44,707 nucleotides of DNA from Lewinellaceae bacterium (lineage in GTDB: Bacteria > Bacteroidota > Bacteroidia > Chitinophagales > Saprospiraceae): assembly GCA_947476195.1 (NCBI GenBank), contig CANJPT010000024.1, positions 1 through 44,707 of the forward strand, written 5' to 3'. Below, piece after piece: positions 7,121 to 15,306 of the stretch (its first letter is position 1; each line of letters begins with the position of its first letter). A program made the position numbers and the translations under genes. Under the pieces are notes generated by a model. The model saw only the letters and a list, made by a program, of their open reading frames with translations, did no database searches and was not told the origin of the DNA.

Positions 7121-9058
7121 CTAAACCCTTACCAATCTCCCTTGCAACACCGCTTCCCCCACCCTAATCCGGTAAACAAAGACCCCTTTGCCTGGCAAGG
7201 CCGAAGCCCGCAGTAGCAAAGTCTGTAAACCCGTTTCCAGGTCATAATTTTCAGAGAAAACCCGCCGGCCATTCAGGTCGAATACTTCCAGTTGCCCTAC
7301 CCCAGGGTTTTTAAGCAAAATTTCAAAAGACGTTTCAGTTGCAACTGGATTCGGATGGGGTGGGAAAAAAGTAGCGTTGGCATCCGTGTTGGCTCCAAAA
7401 TGAAGCAACATAGGATGCCGGTCCGGTGCCCCATTGGCCTGGGAGGTGTATACTTCCGGACGCAGGTTTTCGGAATTCAGCGATAGCCCTTCGGAGAGTC
7501 TGGTTGCCTGTAAGGCTTTGACCTTTACGCCAAAGATCGTTTTTTGCGGGTCAAAAAACGCTCCTGCACCATCGGCCCAGAGTGCGCGAAGTTCGTTTCC
7601 ATGCATGGAAAATTGATCCTCCGGCAATCCTTCTACCCCCAGGATCTGAAGTCTGGAAGGGTCTGCTTCCAGCGCCAGCTGCCAGCCTTCCAGCATGGCA
7701 GGCTCTGCCAGATTGAAATTTACAGTAGCCGTTTCGCCAGGTTCCAGCCAACGATCCTCCGCATGGAACAAAAGCGGCGGAGCGTTGTATCGGTCCCCTG
7801 CGCCAGGCTCCCCTGTGAGAGAAGCGGTTCCATTCACGTCGCCATATTTGATGCCGATAAAATCCAGGTTTTGAAACGTCAGATCGTTCACCAGATTGGT
7901 CAGGGTGATCTGATAGGTATCTTTTAAGGTAGCGAAATTAGCCACTTGTGAGGGGTTTGCCACGGCCCGGGTTAGGCGCCAGGCGGGTACGAGCGGGAAC
8001 GTATCGTAAATACCCAGAATGAGCTTTCGGATCTCAACGATGTCAAAAGTGGTAACAGAATTACTCTTGTTTATATCTGCTGCCACCATCTGGTACACGC
8101 TGGTAAAGGGTTCTATAGCCAGGATATGCTTTGAAATAAGCACCAGATCATAGGTGGTTACCCCATCTGCCGGCCCACCGCTGCGGTCTCCTCGAATGGT
8201 TGCCTTATAATTTTCCGCAAATGGAATCTTATCCAGATGCAGGGTATAGCAAGAGTCAGCAATAGTCTGCGCGTAGTTCTTGGAGGATGGAGCTGCGGCC
8301 CCGGAAAGGGTTTCAAACGCCGTTTTAATCTTATAGTTGGCCAATCGCTTGTTTGCAGCCGTACGTGCACAACCATTGAAATACAGGTCTGCGTCCAGGT
8401 TGCAGGGACAATCATTGTTCCCATCTTGGATCAGCACATAGTTGCTGCACTGATTCGTAAGACCGTTGCCGTCCTTTACCCAAATCTCAATACTGTTAAA
8501 CCCTTTTTCGCAAGAACCAAAAGACAAGGTTGTTTGACTGGGGAAGCCCATCCCATCCCCAGCCTTCCGCATCCCGATTTGGAGCTGGTTGGTTGGAGTA
8601 CAATTGTCTGACATAGAGAGTATAAACTGAGAAGCGGTAAAGCTTCCCTGGCATTCAGGGTAGTCTAAACCCTGCGTTAAACCATTGATGCACAATAAGC
8701 TGGGCGGCTGACAATCTTTGACAGTGAAGAGATACGTGCATTGGGCAACGTTTCCACAGTTGTCTGTAGCTCTCCAGACAATCTTATGGCTTCCCTTTGC
8801 AAAAGAGCTTGAAACCGTATCAGCGGACGATTGTATGTCTATAACATTGTCGTTGTTCAGATCAATTTTATAAGAATAGTTGATGAAGGGACTCCCACAA
8901 TTTGTCACAGCTTTTTCTACTAGAAACACTTCGCCTTGCGTACATGTATTCTGCTTGAGACAAAAGGTTTTGTCGGTACATGCTGTAGTCCAGGACAATT
9001 GCTGTGCGGCAAGCCCCTGAACTAAAAAAAGAGGAAGGGAAAGTAATAATCGATTCAT
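7121..9058 (-). CDS. Secreted dockerin/cohesin-like protein with T9SS sorting domain
   Basis: A 645-residue secreted protein with signal peptide MNRLLLSLPLFLVQGLAAQ. Residues ~20-210 are a Cys-rich region resembling HYR/Ig-like modules (FCLKQNTCTQGE, WRATDNCGNVAQC). Residues ~289-352 hold two duplicated calcium-loop/helix motifs, VTTYDLVLISKHIL and VTTFDIVEIRKLIL with preceding Asp-rich loops, the pattern of type I dockerin repeats. Residues ~435-545 (PGETATVNFNLAEP through VKALQA) resemble a cohesin-type beta sandwich. The C terminus from PPHPNPVATE (about residue 567) is a T9SS type A sorting domain. The combination is common in Saprospiria surface proteins. It suggests protein-protein assembly or adhesion outside the cell, but no enzyme domain is visible. 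A weak -7 box lies 32 bases upstream. Confidence 0.85.
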   Translation of the reverse strand: MNRLLLSLPLFLVQGLAAQQLSWTTACTDKTFCLKQNTCTQGEVFLVEKAVTNCGSPFINYSYKIDLNNDNVIDIQSSADTVSSSFAKGSHKIVWRATDNCGNVAQCTYLFTVKDCQPPSLLCINGLTQGLDYPECQGSFTASQFILSMSDNCTPTNQLQIGMRKAGDGMGFPSQTTLSFGSCEKGFNSIEIWVKDGNGLTNQCSNYVLIQDGNNDCPCNLDADLYFNGCARTAANKRLANYKIKTAFETLSGAAAPSSKNYAQTIADSCYTLHLDKIPFAENYKATIRGDRSGGPADGVTTYDLVLISKHILAIEPFTSVYQMVAADINKSNSVTTFDIVEIRKLILGIYDTFPLVPAWRLTRAVANPSQVANFATLKDTYQITLTNLVNDLTFQNLDFIGIKYGDVNGTASLTGEPGAGDRYNAPPLLFHAEDRWLEPGETATVNFNLAEPAMLEGWQLALEADPSRLQILGVEGLPEDQFSMHGNELRALWADGAGAFFDPQKTIFGVKVKALQATRLSEGLSLNSENLRPEVYTSQANGAPDRHPMLLHFGANTDANATFFPPHPNPVATETSFEILLKNPGVGQLEVFDLNGRRVFSENYDLETGLQTLLLRASALPGKGVFVYRIRVGEAVLQGRLVRV

Positions 9059-9089
9059 GGAAAAAGAATATAAATTAAAACACTCTTAG

Positions 9090-9097
9090 CAAAAATA
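9090..9097 (-). promoter_or_regulatory. Candidate -7 box for the dockerin-like gene
   Basis: The minus strand reads TATTTTTG followed by C, matching TAnnTTTG, 32 bases before the ATG at 9058. No good -33 element is seen at the standard spacing, so the call is tentative. Confidence 0.35.
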
Positions 9098-9241
9098 GTT
9101 CCAATAATGTAAAATTTACAGAATTAAATTTTTGTTTAAGCATTTTCAGCGTAAAGGTTAAACAAAGTCTAGGTGCCCCGTGTTTAGTCCAAATCTTAGC
9201 TTTTCCCCTTAATTTAAGAAAGAAAAAGAATCCTGCATATT

Positions 9242-10714
9242 TTGAAAAAAGTCATCGTTATCGGTTCTGGTTTCTCGGGCTTAGCAGCGGCATGCTGTCT
9301 GGCCAAAGAAGGATTTGAAGTCACCGTGTTGGAGAAGAACGACTGTCTGGGTGGCCGGGCTCGTAAATTCGAGACAGATGGTTTTGTCTTCGATATGGGT
9401 CCGTCCTGGTATTGGATGCCAGATGTTTTTGAAAGTTTTTTTGCGCTTTTCGGGAAAAAGGTCACGGATTATTATGATCTCATTCGACTTGACCCCTCTT
9501 ATCAGGTTTTTTTTGGACAGAATGACCGGGTAGAAATTCCTGCGCAAATGGCTGATCTGGAAAGCCTATTCGAGCAGATCGAACCTGGCAGCACGCCAAA
9601 TCTGCGAAAATTTTTGGCCGAAGCGGAGTACAAGTACCGTGTTGGAATGGGCGAATTCGTACACAAACCCAGCCATAACCTGTGGGAATTTGCGGATTTA
9701 CGGGTACTTTCCAGCATGTTGCGTTTGCAGATGCTCACCGCTATGTCAAGCCATGTCCGAAAACTTTTCAAAAATGAAAAGTTGATCCAGCTACTCGAAT
9801 TTCCGGTGCTATTTCTTGGTGCAACGCCTCAAAAAACCCCCGCGCTTTACAGCCTGATGAATTATGCCGACATGGCATTGGGCACTTGGTACCCCATGGG
9901 CGGGATGTTTAATATTGTAGAAGCCATGGCAGCGGTAGCCCGTGAACTGGGTGTCGAGATCAAGCTAAATCAGGAAGTAGCAAAAATAGAAACAGCGCAG
10001 GGGAAGGCCGTTTCAGTGCTCACCGCAGATGGGATACGCTATCCTGCAGATGCATTTGTTGGTAGTGCTGATTATCACCACATTGAAACAAAATTGCTGG
10101 CGCCGGAAGACCGCAATTACACGGATGATTATTGGAAATCACGCGTCATGGCGCCTTCCAGTTTGCTTTGGTATGTTGGCGTAAACAAGCGGCTCGATGG
10201 GTTGCTTCATCATAACCTGTTCTTTGACGAAGATTTTGGCTTACACTCAGAAGAGATCTATACCACGCCCAAGTGGCCAAGTCGCCCGCTGTTTTACGTG
10301 AGTGCACCATCAGTCACCGATCCCAGTGTGGCGCCTTCGGGTTGTGAAAACTTGTTTTTGCTGATCCCGGTCGCACCCGGGCTCGAAGACAGTCCCGAAG
10401 TTCGTCAAAAGTATTTTGACATCATAATGGATCGCCTCGAACGGCATACCGGTCAAAGTATCCGTCCCCACATCGTATACCAGCGTTCGTATGCCCACGC
10501 TGATTTCGTTCAGGATTACCATGCTTTCCGTGGCAATGCCTATGGATTGGCAAATACCCTTTTACAGACCGCTTTCTTAAAACCAAAAATGAAAAACCGC
10601 AAGCTCTCCAACCTCTGGTACACTGGCCAGTTAACAGTGCCTGGTCCGGGAGTTCCACCTTCGCTCATCAGTGGCCAGGTGGTGGCCACTGAAGTAAAAA
10701 AATCTTTCGCATGA
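9242..10714 (+). CDS. crtI: Phytoene desaturase (CrtI family)
   Basis: A 490-residue FAD-dependent carotenoid desaturase. The N terminus has the Rossmann dinucleotide-binding motif VIGSGFSGLAAA (Gly8, Gly10, Gly13), followed by LEKNDCLGGRARKFETDGFVFDMGPSWYW, which is characteristic of CrtI-type enzymes. The C terminus carries LWYTGQLTVPGPGVPPSLISGQ, the FAD-binding end motif of the family. It should introduce double bases of unsaturation into phytoene at the inner membrane on the way to lycopene-type carotenoids. The start is a TTG at 9242, because no ATG or GTG lies upstream in frame and the Rossmann motif begins immediately; AAGAAAGAAAAAG just upstream could act as a ribosome-binding region. 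The stop overlaps the ATG of crtB in ATGA, implying translational coupling. Confidence 0.93.
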   Translation: MKKVIVIGSGFSGLAAACCLAKEGFEVTVLEKNDCLGGRARKFETDGFVFDMGPSWYWMPDVFESFFALFGKKVTDYYDLIRLDPSYQVFFGQNDRVEIPAQMADLESLFEQIEPGSTPNLRKFLAEAEYKYRVGMGEFVHKPSHNLWEFADLRVLSSMLRLQMLTAMSSHVRKLFKNEKLIQLLEFPVLFLGATPQKTPALYSLMNYADMALGTWYPMGGMFNIVEAMAAVARELGVEIKLNQEVAKIETAQGKAVSVLTADGIRYPADAFVGSADYHHIETKLLAPEDRNYTDDYWKSRVMAPSSLLWYVGVNKRLDGLLHHNLFFDEDFGLHSEEIYTTPKWPSRPLFYVSAPSVTDPSVAPSGCENLFLLIPVAPGLEDSPEVRQKYFDIIMDRLERHTGQSIRPHIVYQRSYAHADFVQDYHAFRGNAYGLANTLLQTAFLKPKMKNRKLSNLWYTGQLTVPGPGVPPSLISGQVVATEVKKSFA

Positions 10715-11553
10715 ATCATCTCGACCTCTTTCACCGAACCTGCGCCGAGTGCAGTAGCCTGATCACCAAGCGGTATAGCACCTCATTTTCTCTGGGCATC
10801 CGCCTATTTACCCCTCGTTTTCGGGGGCCCGTCTGTGGTATCTATGGATTTGTCCGTTTTGCCGACGAGATCGTTGACACGTTCCATGATTACCCGAAGG
10901 CAGACCTTTTTGCGCGATTCCGACAGGATACCTGGCGGGCCATAGAAGAGGGGGTCAGCCTTAATCCAGTGCTACATTCTTTTCAACATGTGGTTCGAAA
11001 GTACGGCATTGAGCGTGAGCTTATCGAGGCATTTCTGGATAGTATGGAAATGGACCTGACCGAATCTGTGTATGATCCGGAAGGTTATAATGAGTATATT
11101 TATGGTTCGGCTGAGGTGGTAGGGCTCATGTGCCTGCGCATTTTTTGCGAAGGCAATGACGTGCAATATCAGGCGTTAAAAGCCCCCGCCCGAAGGCTGG
11201 GTGCAGCCTTCCAAAAAATAAACTTCCTCCGCGACATCAAAAGCGACCATGAAGAGCGTGGACGGGTCTATTTCCCTGGGGTAGATTTTACCCAATTCTC
11301 TCAGGAGGACAAATGGCGCATCGAAGCCGATATCAAGGAGGATTTCGATGCCGCTCTGGAAGGAATACGCCATTTGCCAAAAGGATCAAGGCTTGGGGTG
11401 TACCTGGCGTACAAATACTACACCCATCTTTTCCTGAAGATCAAAAGCGCGCCGCCACAACGGGTAGCAGCGGAGCGGTTCCGATTGTCGGGAAAGCGGA
11501 AAGTTTATTTGTTGTTTAGTTCTGCGTTGAGGCATCAGTTTGGGGTGCTATAG
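10711..11553 (+). CDS. crtB: Phytoene/squalene synthase family protein (CrtB)
   Basis: A 280-residue prenyl-condensing enzyme that joins two geranylgeranyl diphosphates into phytoene. Both Asp-rich Mg-diphosphate motifs are present: RFADEIVD (Asp52, Asp56) and NFLRDIKSDHEERGRVYFP (Asp175, Asp179). The length is normal for the family. It overlaps crtI by four bases, so the two form a minimal carotenoid operon; no cyclase, hydroxylase or geranylgeranyl synthase gene lies next to them here. The gene ends only 9 bases from the end of the convergent glycosyltransferase gene, and no terminator hairpin is visible between the two. Confidence 0.93.
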   Translation: MNHLDLFHRTCAECSSLITKRYSTSFSLGIRLFTPRFRGPVCGIYGFVRFADEIVDTFHDYPKADLFARFRQDTWRAIEEGVSLNPVLHSFQHVVRKYGIERELIEAFLDSMEMDLTESVYDPEGYNEYIYGSAEVVGLMCLRIFCEGNDVQYQALKAPARRLGAAFQKINFLRDIKSDHEERGRVYFPGVDFTQFSQEDKWRIEADIKEDFDAALEGIRHLPKGSRLGVYLAYKYYTHLFLKIKSAPPQRVAAERFRLSGKRKVYLLFSSALRHQFGVL

Positions 11554-11562
11554 TGGCTTGCT

Positions 11563-13503
11563 TCAACCCTTGATAAAAACCGTCAAATCGCGCTCCACTT
11601 CCCAGTCCTTGGCAAAGAAGAAATTAAGCCGGGCGGCGGTCTCTTCGTTGACCTCCAGATCTTTGAGCGCATCTACCGGGGAAAAAACACCCGGACGCAG
11701 GGTTGGTAAAGTGGTGATTTGCGCGCTTTTTGCGTAGCCGACCCATGTTTTTTGGCCAAACAGTACGGGTAACCAGTTTTTCAGGAGCAGGGCCCTTTTG
11801 CCGGAAAAGATCAGCCAAGCCGGGAGCGTGGCGAGTAGTGCAAGACAAATACACAGGTCGATCAGGCGTTTATCCCGCCGATGACCAGGCTGGGCAATGT
11901 TGTACCGGATGTCAATGGTGTACAATTCACCGGGTTCGTCTTTGCTGCTGCTACCGATGATGCTGAGGCTTTCTTCGGGCACTATTTTGTACGAGATGGC
12001 CGAACCAATTTTGGCCATGTGTGCCATAATCTCCTGTGATCCAATGTCTTTGGAACAAAAAATGATCTCATTGGCGGCGTAGATGCGTACCAGCTCCGCC
12101 AATTGTCCTGGTTCACCCAATCGCTCTATGTTTTCCTTGCCTGCCGGTGAGGAGCCTACCCGGCCAATGAAGTTTTTTCCTTCCGCACCCACCCGATTCA
12201 GCAATCCCAGGACCCGGGCACACTCGCTTTCATCGCCGACGACGATCAGGTTTTTAACTTTAGAACGTCCCAGTCTGAAATTTCCGAAGGCCCAGAAATG
12301 GGTCGCCAAACGAATGCCAACGGTGGCAAAAACCGCCCAGCTTGCACCCATCAAAACCAGTGCCCGCGAAGGCCGGTAATCCAAGTCCAGCAAGCCATAA
12401 ACGGCCGATAAGATCAGGGTGCCAAGCCCCAGACCACGCAACAGGCGACTTAGATTATAGCGCGTGTCATAGCCTCCACTGATCCAGACCGTGCCCAGCC
12501 AAATGAGGATATACAAAGGGAAGTTGAACCACAATACATTGGTCTTGAACCAATGCGGGTCGTGGTAATAATAATTGGCCCAAAAATCTTTGAGTAGTAT
12601 CAGCCCAAGGTAAATGGCCAGGGCATCCAGCGCCGGAAGCCAGGCTTTACCCAGGAAATTGCGAAGTATCGTCAGGCTTGCCCTGAACCAGATGGCTCCC
12701 TGCAACATCAGGACAAAAAGCCCCGCCCGTGGTCCGCTGAAATGCTTGCGGGCAAAAATGATCATGGCCTGATAAAAGGTGCGCACATAGTTGAGCGACC
12801 CTTTTTTGGTGCTTTCGCCCTTGTAATGGATGATCTTGGTTTCAGGGAAATAGTAGTTTTTAAAGCCGGCCAACTGGATGCGATACGACAAGTCAATGTC
12901 CTCCCCATACATAAAAAAAGCCTCGTCGAGCAGGCCCGATCTGTCCAGTGCAGTCCTCCGCATAAACATGAAACAGCCTGCAAGTACATCCACCTCGTTC
13001 GTTTCATTTTCGGGCAGATACCCCATGTGGTAGCGGTTAAAGACCGGGCTTCGTGGGAACAGGGTAGAAAGTCCGAAGGTCTTGCAAAAAGCTACCCAGG
13101 GCGTAGGAAACCCCCGTTTGCTTTCGGGTAAAAACTTGCCGCTACCATCCAGCAGTTTGCAGCCAAGTGCCCCCGCTTCGGGGTGGGCATCCATAAAATG
13201 GAGGCATTTGTGGAAGGTATCCTCTTCCACCAGGGTGTCGGGGTTGAGCAGCAACACATATTCTCCGCTGCTTTGCCGGATGGCCTGATTATTCGCCACG
13301 GCAAAACCCGGATTGTCGGTATTGGCGATCAGTCTGACCTCCGGGAAACGTTCGCGCACCATGCGCACGGAATCGTCGGCTGAGTTGTTGTCCACCACCC
13401 ATACCTCGCCATCAATGCCCTGCATGGCACGGCGCACCGAGCCCAGCGCTTGCTCGAGGAAGTGGCGGACGTTGTAATTGACAATGACGACGGATAGGCG
13501 CAT
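11563..13503 (-). CDS. GT2 glycosyltransferase fused to a degenerate sugar-phosphate transferase
   Basis: A 646-residue membrane protein. Residues 1-~230 are a family 2 glycosyltransferase of the rhamnosyltransferase type: LSVVIVNYNVRHFLEQ, VWVVDNNSADDS, and the metal-binding segment LLLNPDT at residues 85-90. About five membrane segments follow (~270-410). A Rossmann-like region (~425-520; LIVVGDESECARVLGLL) then resembles the CoA-binding-like domain of polyprenyl glycosylphosphotransferases. The C terminus starts like such an enzyme (DKRLIDLCICLALLATLP) and ends like one (KDWEVERDLTVFIKG). The central catalytic portion between them is drastically shortened, so that domain is probably inactive. 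The likely role is exopolysaccharide or cell-surface glycan assembly at the inner membrane. The ATG at 13503 is preferred over an upstream TTG. Confidence 0.85.
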   Translation of the reverse strand: MRLSVVIVNYNVRHFLEQALGSVRRAMQGIDGEVWVVDNNSADDSVRMVRERFPEVRLIANTDNPGFAVANNQAIRQSSGEYVLLLNPDTLVEEDTFHKCLHFMDAHPEAGALGCKLLDGSGKFLPESKRGFPTPWVAFCKTFGLSTLFPRSPVFNRYHMGYLPENETNEVDVLAGCFMFMRRTALDRSGLLDEAFFMYGEDIDLSYRIQLAGFKNYYFPETKIIHYKGESTKKGSLNYVRTFYQAMIIFARKHFSGPRAGLFVLMLQGAIWFRASLTILRNFLGKAWLPALDALAIYLGLILLKDFWANYYYHDPHWFKTNVLWFNFPLYILIWLGTVWISGGYDTRYNLSRLLRGLGLGTLILSAVYGLLDLDYRPSRALVLMGASWAVFATVGIRLATHFWAFGNFRLGRSKVKNLIVVGDESECARVLGLLNRVGAEGKNFIGRVGSSPAGKENIERLGEPGQLAELVRIYAANEIIFCSKDIGSQEIMAHMAKIGSAISYKIVPEESLSIIGSSSKDEPGELYTIDIRYNIAQPGHRRDKRLIDLCICLALLATLPAWLIFSGKRALLLKNWLPVLFGQKTWVGYAKSAQITTLPTLRPGVFSPVDALKDLEVNEETAARLNFFFAKDWEVERDLTVFIKG

Positions 13504-13523
13504 GAGGGGCAAAGATGGTGATC

Positions 13524-14849
13524 TTAATCAAACACTCCCACAACCACCCCTGCTGAAGATTTAATGTTTTGAACATTCAACGTCCGTCCGTTCATTACAA
13601 GCGGAATAGTGCCGGCCGCAACTGTCGGGAAAAACATGTCCACGCCGTTCAAAAACGGGAAACTTCCGAAGCTACCCACGGGGGTAAGTTCGGTCTGACT
13701 GTCGCCGTCGTCGTAAAGGAAATAGGTAATGGCTGTTTTGGAAGGCGGCGCATATTGGGCGGTGGACAGTTCTGAACCAGCTGCAGTGAGTGTATCACGC
13801 CCATTGACCACCGCCTGGCTGGCGGTAAAAACATTTACAACGGTTTGCTTATCAACTTTTGGCAGCCCGGCCAGCAGGAGTCCGGCCAGCGAGGGTGGCG
13901 GCGGGATCGTGCGCAAATAAACCAGGCTGTTCAGGTGGGTAATGCCTTCCCGAAAGTAATGGATGACGCGCTGACTTGAATTCGGCGGGGTCGCCACAAA
14001 TTCAAAGGTGGTATTTGCTTTGATGTTTTCCGGGCCATAATTGCCTTCGGCGTTGGTCATAAAAGTAAAATCGGGGCTACTGCCCACGCGTTGGCCAGTG
14101 GCCGGATTTACTTCCCAGATTTCCACTTTCGCGTTTTCGAGCGGGGTGTTTTCTCCAAAATACAACACTTTCCCGGCAATGCACACCAGTGGGCCCTGCG
14201 GGGTGATATCGAGCGTAGCCGGTGGACTGTTGTGGAAAAACTGCCAGACCGCAGCAAAGGATTCTTTGCTGGTAGCGATCTGATAGTGGTCTTTGCCGGG
14301 GATCATGGCGTTGGTGGCGCCGGTGATATCACCATTGTTCGCGATTTCGTCGTCGGGGCTCCAGAGATTGAGCGTGGGTTCGGTACCGCCGGGGCCCGCG
14401 GGACCAGGTTGCACGGAGGAACCAATGTGCACATAGCCATCTACTTTGGCCGCTCGGGTAGCATCGGAAAGGTAAGTGTAGCAAACCCCTCCACCGGCAC
14501 TGTGGCCCATGAGCCGCACATGAGTCGCACCAGTTTCAGCCAACACTTTATCAATGAATTGGTCAAGTAATTGGGTGTTCCCGGTGCCCGCTTGGTTGAG
14601 GCTGTTCCAGTCAAAGGCATAAAGCATTCTCCATTTGTAACCATTTGAGGTAAAGAGCTGGTGAAATTTGGTCCAGGTATCGCCGGAGGCGAGAAAGCCG
14701 TGGACCATCACGATGGGATAGTTGCAGGTATCACATTCCACCTGCAAAGGGGGAGGTGTGTTTTCGAGGGAGATGTTGGAAAGCTGGTCTGCGCGCGTGC
14801 ATGCGAGTGAGCCAAGTGCGAATATTGCGAGTAAGAGCAATCGAACCAT
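13524..14849 (-). CDS. Lipase-like alpha/beta hydrolase lipoprotein
   Basis: A 441-residue protein with a lipoprotein signal (LLLLAIFALGSLAC, lipid-modified Cys17). The alpha/beta-hydrolase fold shows as IVMVHGFLASGDTW (oxyanion HG at 50-51) and the nucleophile elbow GHSAGG with Ser117. Candidate acid and base residues lie in LWSPDDEI and GKDHYQIA. The family includes lipases and other esterases; the true substrate is unknown. Residues ~205-290 (ICIAGKVLYFGENTPLENAKVEIWEVN) look like a carboxypeptidase-regulatory or Ig-like beta sandwich, and the C-terminal ~120 residues are of unknown fold. It is encoded 20 bases upstream of the glycosyltransferase on the same strand and may share its transcript. 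It should be anchored in the outer or inner membrane facing the periplasm or exterior. Confidence 0.82.
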   Translation of the reverse strand: MVRLLLLAIFALGSLACTRADQLSNISLENTPPPLQVECDTCNYPIVMVHGFLASGDTWTKFHQLFTSNGYKWRMLYAFDWNSLNQAGTGNTQLLDQFIDKVLAETGATHVRLMGHSAGGGVCYTYLSDATRAAKVDGYVHIGSSVQPGPAGPGGTEPTLNLWSPDDEIANNGDITGATNAMIPGKDHYQIATSKESFAAVWQFFHNSPPATLDITPQGPLVCIAGKVLYFGENTPLENAKVEIWEVNPATGQRVGSSPDFTFMTNAEGNYGPENIKANTTFEFVATPPNSSQRVIHYFREGITHLNSLVYLRTIPPPPSLAGLLLAGLPKVDKQTVVNVFTASQAVVNGRDTLTAAGSELSTAQYAPPSKTAITYFLYDDGDSQTELTPVGSFGSFPFLNGVDMFFPTVAAGTIPLVMNGRTLNVQNIKSSAGVVVGVFD

Positions 14850-15306
14850 GTTAGAAGTCTTAATTTGAATCTGGTGATGAGATAGGTTGACAGGACAAAC
14901 GTCGGGCTAAGCCGTTACATTTTCGGTAAAACAGGCAGAAAATGCAGACTAGTAGACATTTTTATTTATGGTAGGTATATATCCTTTATTGCCCCTAAGC
15001 GAAATATTTTTTGACAGGATTTACAGGATGAACAGGATAGGTCGGCTTCGCCGACTTACTGTGATAATTGTATAGCGTCGGCGAAGCCGGCCCCATCCTG
15101 TTTATCCTGTACATCCTGTCAAAAAAATACACTTAGGATGTAAATGAAAGCTGTGTACACACCGTAGGTTTTAAAACCTTTATGGGTTTTATCCGAATCA
15201 AAAATTGGGGCGGGCAAAATTAACCGAAAATACATCGTGTGGTTAATAGGACAAAAACTTTGTCCGAAGACACGAATTCCCTTCCTTTCACCCAAAATTC
15301 ATCCGC
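14850..15306. other. 457-base gene-free region with several inverted repeats
   Basis: This divergent spacer separates the lipase-like gene from the T9SS gene at 15307. It contains the ACAGGAT inverted element (15007-15127). It also holds a 14-base palindrome AGGTTTTAAAACCT (15166-15179) and a small perfect hairpin GGACAAA-AAC-TTTGTCC (15249-15265), 42 bases before the ATG at 15307. No tRNA or coding frame is evident. Confidence 0.8.
15007..15127. repeat. ACAGGAT-repeat inverted element (MITE/REP-like)
   Basis: Two facing arms of ~35 bases, 15007-15041 and 15093-15127, are inverted copies of each other with about three mismatches. Each starts with a T run plus GACAGGAT and then repeats ACAGGAT every 9 bases (three copies per arm). 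Between them lies the perfect hairpin GTCGGC-TTC-GCCGAC (15041-15055) and a near copy of it at 15077-15091. No coding capacity is present. The outline fits a miniature inverted-repeat or REP-type element. Confidence 0.85.

Noticed and set aside
15007-15127. CRISPR-like array from the ACAGGAT repeats
   Set aside because: The 9-base period leaves no room for spacers, the arms are inverted relative to each other, and no cas genes are in the window.
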